Shown here: in pieces, positions 56,521-64,000 of the stretch
Numbering within the stretch: position 1 is the first letter of the stretch
Layout of the letters: each line of letters starts with the position of its first letter
From: Stropharia rugosoannulata
Lineage: Eukaryota; Basidiomycota; Agaricomycetes; Agaricales; Strophariaceae
DNA length: 64,000 bases
NCBI GenBank assembly: GCA_028532985.1
Contig: JANCIK010000007.1
Coordinates: 1,116,001 to 1,180,000 of the forward strand
Reading direction: 5' to 3'
Notes under the pieces: generated by a model
The model's input: the letters and a program-made list of their open reading frames with translations, nothing else
Databases searched by the model: none
Told to the model about the DNA's origin: nothing
Position numbers and translations under genes: made by a program

Positions 56521-57485
56521 ATGACCACCCTCCTCTTGTGCGGAACAGGCTCGACAGGGCAGGCAATCGCGTCACTCCTGCATGCGGCCAACCACCCACT
56601 TCTTCTTACATCTCGAACTGGAAAGGCACCGTCTCCGTACAAAGCGGCGACATTCGAATGGGAGGACCACGCGACGTTTGAGAACCCGTGGAAGGTCGAC
56701 CCCAGCATCGATCGCGTATACATCCTCTCACCCGCGATATATGATATCATCCCACACGCTGCCCCGTTCATCGACCTCGCTATCACAAAGGGCGTCAAGC
56801 GCTTTGTTCTCCTCAGCGAGAGCCAACTCGGTCCAGGCGATCTCTACACGGGCAAGATCCATCAGTATTTGGTAGACAAAGGCGTCGACCACGTCGTCTT
56901 CCGGCCTACATGGTTCATGCGTGGGTTTACGGTCTTCAAATACTGCCCGAGCGGGGATAAACTGACTGTTGTACAGAGAACTTCGGACGCTATTTCGACC
57001 AGAGTATAAAGGAGAAGAACGAGATCTTCTCTGCAACCGGTAGCGGACGTATTCCGTGGGTATCCACCCAGGACTTCGCGCAGGTCGCGTTCGAAGCTTT
57101 AACAGCCGATGAATGCCCCAACGAGGATAAGTATGTCTTCGGACCAGAGCTCTATTCCTATGACGAGGTATGCTTCGCTTCTAATGTCTACCAGTGCAAC
57201 TGCTGTATTCACGCGGGCCTGGATAAGGTTGCTGAGATGTTCACGGAAGTGCTGGGAAAGAAGATCACTCACAAGAAATTAACCGTCGCCGAGTTCGAAG
57301 AAACATATGTGACATTCGGAGTGTCTAGGAACCACGCAAAGCTCCTAGCATCTACTGACGACGCAGTGTCCAAGGGGTTCGAAGAAAATTTATACAAGAA
57401 AACACCTGCGGAGAAGAAATACATTGGAAAGCACAAGCTATCCGATTACATACGCGACAACTCAAACCTATGGCTCACACAGTGA
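56521..57485 (+). CDS. NmrA-like / EasG-like NAD(P)-binding oxidoreductase, paralog 2
   Basis: Three exons (56521-56920, 56977-57167, 57228-57485) give 282 residues. The nucleotide-binding loop reads LLCGTGSTGQAIA at the N-terminus, slightly off the GATGxxG form of paralog 1. It continues with ATFEWEDHATFENPW, VYILSPAIYD, KRFVLLSES, HVVFRPTWFMQNF, RIPWVSTQDFAQVAFEAL, FGPELYSYDEVAEMFTEVLGKKI and a C-terminal YIRDNSNLWLTQ. These match paralog 1 block by block, and the middle exon is 191 bases in both, so the two share ancestry. Sequence divergence is considerable, so the duplication is old. The family includes festuclavine dehydrogenase, but the reaction here is unknown. It is convergent with NAA15 across 175 bases. 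Confidence 0.86.
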
Positions 57486-57660
57486 AGGGTCCGGTTGATA
57501 AATAGACAAATTGCCTTGGTTCACAAGGTGTGCAGTATAAAGGCTGTTCTGTAATGATAGATGAATTTTTGGTAATACTCCTGGATAAACATTTGCGCAA
57601 GGTAATCTGGTGCATATATAATATATCCATCATGATGATAAGCATACCTGATAGGATGTA

Positions 57661-60600
57661 TTAGTATCCTTCAGTAACTTCTGCAAGGTGCCGCTCAGGG
57701 TGTCTTTTCTTCCGCAGTTTCGACAGATTCTCCCAGCAGAACCTTTTCACGCAATGGTGCTTGTTCTGCTGGGGTCTTGAAAATAGTCGATAATGGGAAT
57801 TTGGCAGCACATGAAGCCGCAAACTCATCTGCTTTGGGGGATTTGAAAGAAGTGAGGAGAGAATGGCCAGCCAATGCAGTCTGCAGTATTGCATGAGCAA
57901 GGGCAGGTTCAACGGGAAAACATTATAATAACAAAACGCACCGGAATATCTAGTTTGACCTCATCCCCGAGGAGGCTAAATACGGCACTCTCTACTTCTA
58001 CAGGAGGCGCTTCTAGGCGACGTAGCACACGAGCAGCAGCAAGAACAGCTTTTCCCTCAGAAGCGTGACGTTGCAGGTACTGGGAGTTGAACGTATCGAG
58101 GGAAACTTCTTCTGGAATCAGCTTTGCGACAGCCTCAGTGAACACAGGGCCGATAGGGGCGGGCGGTTCTTGCGGGAGAGCAGCTACATATTGTTTATTA
58201 CAAGTCTGCATTCTACAAGAAATTAATTGCATACCTCGCTTTTTCAAGTCAACTAGTCTGATGTGCAGCTCAGGGTGCTCGGGATCGAGGGAGGCTGCGC
58301 GATTGAGTGCCTCAACAGCCTGTAACAGTTTCTCTACAATACTCGATTAGTAGCATGCTCCAGGGCTGGACAGTGTCGACGCACTCCGCCGAATTGCGAC
58401 ATCATAGATGGCTATCCAGACGTCGATATTTTGAGAAGCCAACTTCTTCAGGGGCGAAAGGAGCTTCGCGGCTTGTTCCAGAGCATCTACGCTTGCAATT
58501 AGCTTGAAGCCATCTGGGTCTTCGTCTTTGGGAGGTAGGGGGTCCAAATCCTTATCAACGGCGGGAGAAGGGGCTGGTGAATTGAAAATATTTCAGTATT
58601 AACAAGAGCATAGTACAGTTCAGACTCCGATGTACCCACCTTTCTTCTCTTCGAGCGCCTTCGATGCGGCCTTTTTCGCCTTCTTTTTCGCCTTCTTCTC
58701 CGCATCAGTGAGTTGGTCTATAAGAGTGATAGTCAGTTCAGCGGCTCTTTTGTAGGTCCTACAACGCACTGCTCGACGTCAAAGCAGTCACAATCGAAGG
58801 ATCGTCAGTCACATCCACAAAAATCTTTGGAAGTTGAGTAAGTTTGGAAATGCACCGGTTAAGAGACCATACCACTGACTTTGCTAGCCTCGATTGCTGC
58901 CTTGATATAAACCGGATGAGAACGAAGCTCGTCTTCCCATTTGAGCAGCCTAAACAAAGTCTTTGTTATTTCCATGCACATCAGGAGAAGCGCCGCGCCA
59001 AGTGGAAGTACCTCAGGTAAATATTAATGGTGAATTTACGTAAGTTGTAGCCGTGAAAGTCGAATTGGTCGTCCTCGAAAGTATCAAATGCTTTCACTAC
59101 CGCGATGTACCGTTTAAGTGCCATATTTGGACGCCCGTTGGTGCGGTACGCGGCAGCGCTCTCCATTAAAAAGAGCAACGACTGCATGTCCTCTAGATCA
59201 GCCGCAGGCGACAAAGCATCTTTCTGGTGAGGCAAAAGTAGAAATAAAAATAGAGTTGATTTAACAACGCGTTGCGACTAGGACGGGAATTGCTCACCTT
59301 GGTAAACATTCCCAGCATCGTTTCGGCCTCCTTGACCATACCAGCACGGTGTAGATACTTCCCACACTTGGTGTTCAGGAAACGGTCTTGACCGTCGAGT
59401 AGACGAGCCTCATTTGTAGCACGTGCTGCGCCCAGCAGGTCTCCCGAGCGTTTCAGGGTACGAGCGCGCGCCAGGTGCAGCTCTGGAAGGGTAGGTGTGT
59501 GCTCGATGGCGGCGTCAAGCAGAGCAAGAGCCTTGGAGAATTGAGATAGGGCAGAGTAGTGCTGCGCGAGGAAGTAAAGCGTCCACAGATAAGTAGTGGG
59601 TTCCACATCTGAAGATTTGTTTGGCGGCGCGTACTGCTCCCGTAGTTCTTCAGTGATTCGCTCGATGGCATCCCGCTTAGTTGTGTCACTGTACAGCGAC
59701 TTGACGTCAGCAAACAAGGACGGGATGCCCTTCACTAGCCCACGCTCCAGATATTTCTTTGCGAGAGTTGTGAATTCTTCTCCAGCTGCGACAGTGAGCT
59801 GAAGACGGCGTGCTGCAGCTGAGCGAGGATATTGAATAGCGATCTCTTCCAGTTTTGCGACGGCCTCGTGGTTAGGAGTGTCTAATAGAAGTTAGAGAGA
59901 GGTAAAGGGCAGGAGAGGCGGCACATACCAAGAGATATACCCAAGCACTTGAAATACCCCTGATAACTTGCATAAGAGTCGGAATTATGCTCAATGAGCG
60001 CCCGCCATGCCTCCTCCGCCTCGCGAGCATTTTGCCTCGTCAATATGCGCGCTAGAGGATGTTCAAACATAAAAATTGGTTAAATGTTGTGAAAAGTACC
60101 TCTAGTTTCAAGGATAGATGTGCGATCCACAATGGACCGAGACCTTGAGTTGGTATCGAGAACTGTGAGCGCCGCAGGGAGATCTCCGACCTCTTCCAGG
60201 ATGCTGATGTAGTACAAAAGTGTTTCCGAGTGTTCTGTATCATAGTCTGGTACATTCTGATGTAAAATGAGCTCAGCATCTCGTCCAAGGCATATAACCA
60301 CACCTTCAACGATTGCAGATAATGTTCGATCACTTTCCGCGCTTCCTCCGGATGCCCCGCAAGCTGTTGGGCTACGGCCAACCCGACCCAGTTCTGACGC
60401 TGGTTTGGACGGAGTGTCAGGATAAGTTGTCGTGTTTCAACCAGGTTATCATACAACCGCAGATGCGTCTGCAGCTGGGCCGAATCTCGCAAAAGGTTCA
60501 TGTTTTCCTGCTATCGATGAGCGCTAACAGGCGAAACAACCAGCTGACTCGCTCACCTTGTCAAACCGCAAAGCCTGAGTATACGACTTCAATGCCTCTT

Positions 60601-60962
60601 CATAGTTCTTGTCCGCCTTCTGCACCAACCCGAAGACATGCCAACAGATATGCGAAGTGAGATCGAGTCTTACGCCCTTCTTCACTAGTTCAAGGCCCTC
60701 GTCCTTGCGGTCCCTCATATGCGTGAGCATAAGTCCCTTCATGCATAGTGTTTCTAGACGATTTACACGTCAGAACGAACAGTCGAAGGATGTTTCATAG
60801 GAAGGTGTTCGCACCCCCATGGTCAGGAAATTTCTTGAGGATAGAATCGGCTGTTTTGATGCCCTTTTTGATTTGGCGGGTTTCGTAGAGTGTCAAGACA
60901 TCTTTGAAGAGGGCGGCCTCTTTGGAGGGGAGTGCGGTGCGCTTCGGAAGAGCTTTCGACAT
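57661..60962 (-). CDS. NAA15: N-terminal acetyltransferase A auxiliary subunit NAA15
   Basis: A many-exon gene, starting at the ATG at 60962 (MSKALPKRTALPSKEAALFKDVLTLYETRQIKKGIKTADSIL), for a protein of about 850 residues built of tetratricopeptide repeats. Diagnostic blocks: [209 protein letters not shown] and FDQFDFHGYNLRKFTINIYLR. Further on comes a Lys-rich segment (EKKAKKKAKKAASKALEEKK). It anchors the catalytic subunit NAA10 to ribosomes so that NatA can acetylate nascent N-termini. A few short 3' exons are approximate. Confidence 0.95.
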
Positions 60963-61613
60963 GAGGTGAAACGGAGAAAATGCAGCTTTCCGGGCCTGGC
61001 GCGTCAAATCACTGCTGCAAACAGTGACGCGTCGCAGCCAAACTTTGATTCTGTCCGCTGCCACCACAGCGCCCGATGAGCTCATCCTTTGGCTGGTGGC
61101 AGACGTGTCCGCTGGCACTGTCCTTCTTGACTTCATCACCGGCCATTAACTGAGCATCATTCGGCCTGCGGCGTAAGACGTTAATCTGGATCGATTCAAC
61201 CGGCCACAAGGCCCTTGTACTCTGATTCCTGAATCTCAGCTATAAAGTGGTCACACTCGTTATCGTTATTTAACGACTTCCACGGCTTCGTGGAGACCTT
61301 GAGGCTTGGAGTCTGTTGTCCCATAAACAGTCTTTCGAGTGACCTCTCATTTGTTCATAGGGGGGCGAATTCAAGAGATCCTTCTTACACCGTTTATACA
61401 AGTGCTACTTAGAAATTTTGCAATCCTGTTCGAGCTTGAACTATAAGGATAGCAAGGCCTGTAGGCATTGGAATTGCATTTGAATTCATGTATGAGTTAT
61501 CTTTACAAGTGACGCATTCAAGTGGCCATAAGGCCATGTGATGGCTGGCAAACAACGCGTGCCAAATCCAAGCCACCGCAGGCGTCTCTCTCACCCTTTC
61601 CTCATCGTTGTCC
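60963..61613. other. Divergent promoter region, NAA15 / PDS5
   Basis: 651 bases between divergent starts. A minus frame continues upstream of the NAA15 ATG to 61139 but would add residues unlike the family. No other gene was seen. Confidence 0.55.
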
Positions 61614-64000
61614 ATGGCGCCCACCACGCGTTCTCCGCTTCAGCGGCTTTCCTTCCGCGAGAAGCTCGCGGGGAAAGGTGTTACTACTGACGCCCTCCTG
61701 AAGAAGCTCAACACGTTGCACAAGCAGCTGGCGGCGCTTGACCAAGAAACAGTGGATACCAAGTCCCTCAGTACCGTGCGCGGAGAGCTCGTGCACACCT
61801 CTTTGCTCCTTCACAAAGATCGTGGCGTCAAGGCATACACGGCATGCTGTCTGGCCGATATCCTCCGTCTTTACGCGCCTGAAGCACCGTATACCCAACA
61901 CGAGCTACGCGATATCTTCCAATTCTTCTTCCGCCAACTCTCCGCGGGCTTCAAGGGGCCCGATGAACCATACTTTAACGAATACTTCCACCTCATCGAA
62001 AGCTTATCCACGGTCAAGAGTGTCGTGTTAGTATGCGATCTACCGTCAGCAGACGAACTATTACACGAGATTTTTCGCGACCTCTTTACCATCGTCAAGC
62101 GCGACTTTACGAAGAAAGTAGAAATTCTTATGGCCGATATTCTAGTTGCTCTCATCGAGGAGTGTAATTCATTTCCCAGTGACGCGCTAGAAATAATAAT
62201 GGCCCAATTCACCGAGAAAAATGCAGTAAGCAATCATTCTATATTTCAATGTGGCGTATCTTCATGCCCCTTTGCAGCTCAGCCAGCCTGGCTATCGTTT
62301 AGCTGTAACAGTCTGCAACTCCGCCGCCGATCGCCTCCAACGGCACGTTGCTCAATACTTCGGAGACCTACTAACTTCATCGCCTGAAGATGAGGAAGAG
62401 GAATCTGCGTCGGCGTCGTCGGCGACAGCACACGACCTGGTCAAACGACTTCACCATGCGTGTCCCTCTGTATTGCATAGCGTTATTCCGCTTCTTGAAG
62501 CAGAGTTGCGTGCCGATAATCTTTCACCTCGTCTCATCGCGACACAGACCCTTGGTGAGATGTATGCGTCGGATAAGGGCGGTCCGGAGCTCGTCAGGAA
62601 GTACCCTGCTACATGGACAACATGGATCAATCGCAAGGCGGACATTTCACCGCAAGTGCGGCTGAAATGTGTCGAAGCAATACCCGCTCTCCTTACCAAC
62701 TTGCCAGAGGCCAAGGAGACCCTCGAGGAGTTGCTTAAATTGAAGATATATGACCCCGATGAAAAAGTGCGGGCGGCGACTTGCAAGGTATTCTCATGCC
62801 TTGACTACGAGGGTGCTTTGCGCCACGTATCGGAAGACCTTTTGAAGGAAGTTGTTGGACGTGGGCTGGACAAGAAGGTATGTTCTTCATAGCCAATCCA
62901 CATACACCATCTCAGCAATCGATAGAAAGCCGTGCGGACAGAAGCATTGAACAGTATAGGCAAGCTTTACGGCCTTGCATGGCCAGAAATGTACGTCCGT
63001 ATATTGACCACAATTGATATTTAAACTAACCTAGGCATAGCGGAAATAACGATCCCTCTGCTGTAAAACACTTCGCATGGATTCCAGATGAAGTAATTCT
63101 GATGGCCAATGCCAGCGCAGAAATAAGGTCAGTCAAAGACTACATCACAAAATTAATAGACTGACAAAAATCGCAGAGCATCCGCTGAACAAGTAATCTT
63201 TGAGCAAATACTTCCATTACCGTCTTTAGCCGGTAAAGAAAAAGATGTCGACATTACTGCCTGGGTGGATCGCTTGCTCGTGACGATGCGTTATCTGACT
63301 GAAAAGTCCACATCGATACTGATGACCCTATCGGGCCTGAAGTCAACGTATGTTTTGCGCTTTTGTACCCTTCGAAATGACCTAACACCACTGTTATAGG
63401 CGTCCAAACGCATTTGACAAGTATTTGGAAAGCTGTATCAAAAACAATGGCGGAATCATCGATAAGGACGAAGAAGTCATTACCAAGCGTTTGAAAATAA
63501 CGACTTCGTATCTAGCAAATACTTTCCCTGACCCTGTGAAAGCGTCAGAGGATCTACATGCATTTGCAAAGTTAAACGAAAATCGGCTGTATAAACTGCT
63601 CGGGACCTGCATGGACCCGCAGACCGACGTTAAAAGTCTAGCCAAGGCACAGGTGAGTCAAATCATGAAAAATCTGCCATTAAACCGCACAAGCTTATCT
63701 ATGGTGGCTCATGCAGAGTGAGTTCCTCAAGCGGACAGAACAACTTTCCTCCCAGATCCTGGGAACGATGACGACTTTGCTGCGGCGAGGATCGTACCAG
63801 ATCATCAACACTTCGCTCGTCCCGCCTTTACTGAAGCATATACAAAAAGGAGCCTCCTCCACCAAAGCCATCGACCGCAAAAATGGCGAATTCGCCGGGC
63901 GATTGCTCAGTGAAATAGCACGATATGCACCAGCTCTCCTCAAGGGTCACATTGGCGAGCTTTGCAAGGTTATCGCAGGAACCGCAGGGGACGCCAGCGA
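61614..64000 (+). CDS. PDS5: Sister-chromatid cohesion protein PDS5, 5' part
   Basis: Starts at the ATG at 61614 (MAPTTRSPLQRLSFREKLAGKG) and runs off the window end. The N-terminal HEAT-repeat part of PDS5 is clear: TTDALLKKLNTLHKQLAALDQE, HKDRGVKAYTACCLADILRLYAPEAPYT, LRDIFQFFFRQLSAGFKGP, YFHLIESLSTVKSVVLVCDLPSADELLHEIFRDLF, then PLLEAELRADNLSPRLIATQTLGEMYA, PATWTTWINRKADISPQVRLKCVEAIPALLTNLPEAKETL and DPDEKVRAATCKVFSCLDYEGALRHV. PDS5 binds cohesin through SCC1 and recruits WAPL and ECO1, regulating loading and release on chromosomes. At least seven introns were seen, the first ending at about 62277. An acidic insert (SSPEDEEEESASASSATA) lies near residues 235-255. About half of the usual 1200 residues is present. 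Confidence 0.95.

Noticed and set aside
60963..61139. N-terminal extension of NAA15 to an upstream ATG
   Set aside because: The added residues have no likeness to the family, whereas MSKALPKRTALPSKE at 60962 is the expected N-terminus.

Overview
The window is nuclear DNA of a filamentous basidiomycete, most likely a wood- or litter-decaying agaricomycete. The evidence is genes cut by many 42-83 bp GT-AG introns (plus two apparent GC-AG introns), a class I hydrophobin, a GH5 cellulase carrying a fungal cellulose-binding module, an expansin-like protein, an aryl-alcohol dehydrogenase, a DUF6534-type membrane protein and an I66-like beta-trefoil inhibitor.

Layout, left to right: NmrA/EasG-like oxidoreductase (+); a ~1.5 kb dispersed repeat (copy A); aryl-alcohol dehydrogenase (-); mitochondrial ribosomal protein uL16m (-); small expansin-like secreted protein (-); a 2.5 kb gene-free stretch; secreted type-B carboxylesterase (+); splicing factor PRP3 (+); a very long HAM1-like protein (-); CBM1-GH5 endoglucanase (-); ORC2 (+); DUF6534 membrane protein (-); tRNA-Asp(GUC) (-); mitochondrial isoleucyl-tRNA synthetase (+); a coiled-coil protein of unknown family (+); repeat copy B, inverted relative to A; an unrecognised protein with a mitochondrial-type N-terminus (+); a 606 bp TA-flanked terminal-inverted-repeat MITE; an F-box protein (+); a 3.6 kb gene-poor stretch; HMG-CoA reductase (+); hydrophobin (+) with a decayed hydrophobin relic 1 kb downstream; a short fragment of the dispersed repeat (copy C); an I66-like protease inhibitor (-); a small Cys-motif orphan (-); a second NmrA/EasG-like oxidoreductase (+) with the same exon pattern as the first; NAA15 (-); and the 5' part of PDS5 (+), cut by the window end.

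There is no operon logic. Core housekeeping genes (PRP3, ORC2, ISM1, uL16m, HMGR, NAA15, PDS5) alternate with secreted or accessory genes suited to growth on plant material (cellulase, expansin-like protein, esterase, AAD, hydrophobin, inhibitor). The most unusual material is: the intron-bearing dispersed repeat in inverted copies about 33 kb apart; the MITE; the hydrophobin relic that keeps promoter and last exon; a 530 bp intron in the HMG-CoA reductase gene holding two strong hairpins; GC-AG introns and microexons; and the pair of EasG-like paralogs at the two ends. I found no clearly new multi-gene system. Exon boundaries were derived by hand from splice consensus and reading-frame continuity. 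They are precise where coordinates are given and approximate elsewhere.
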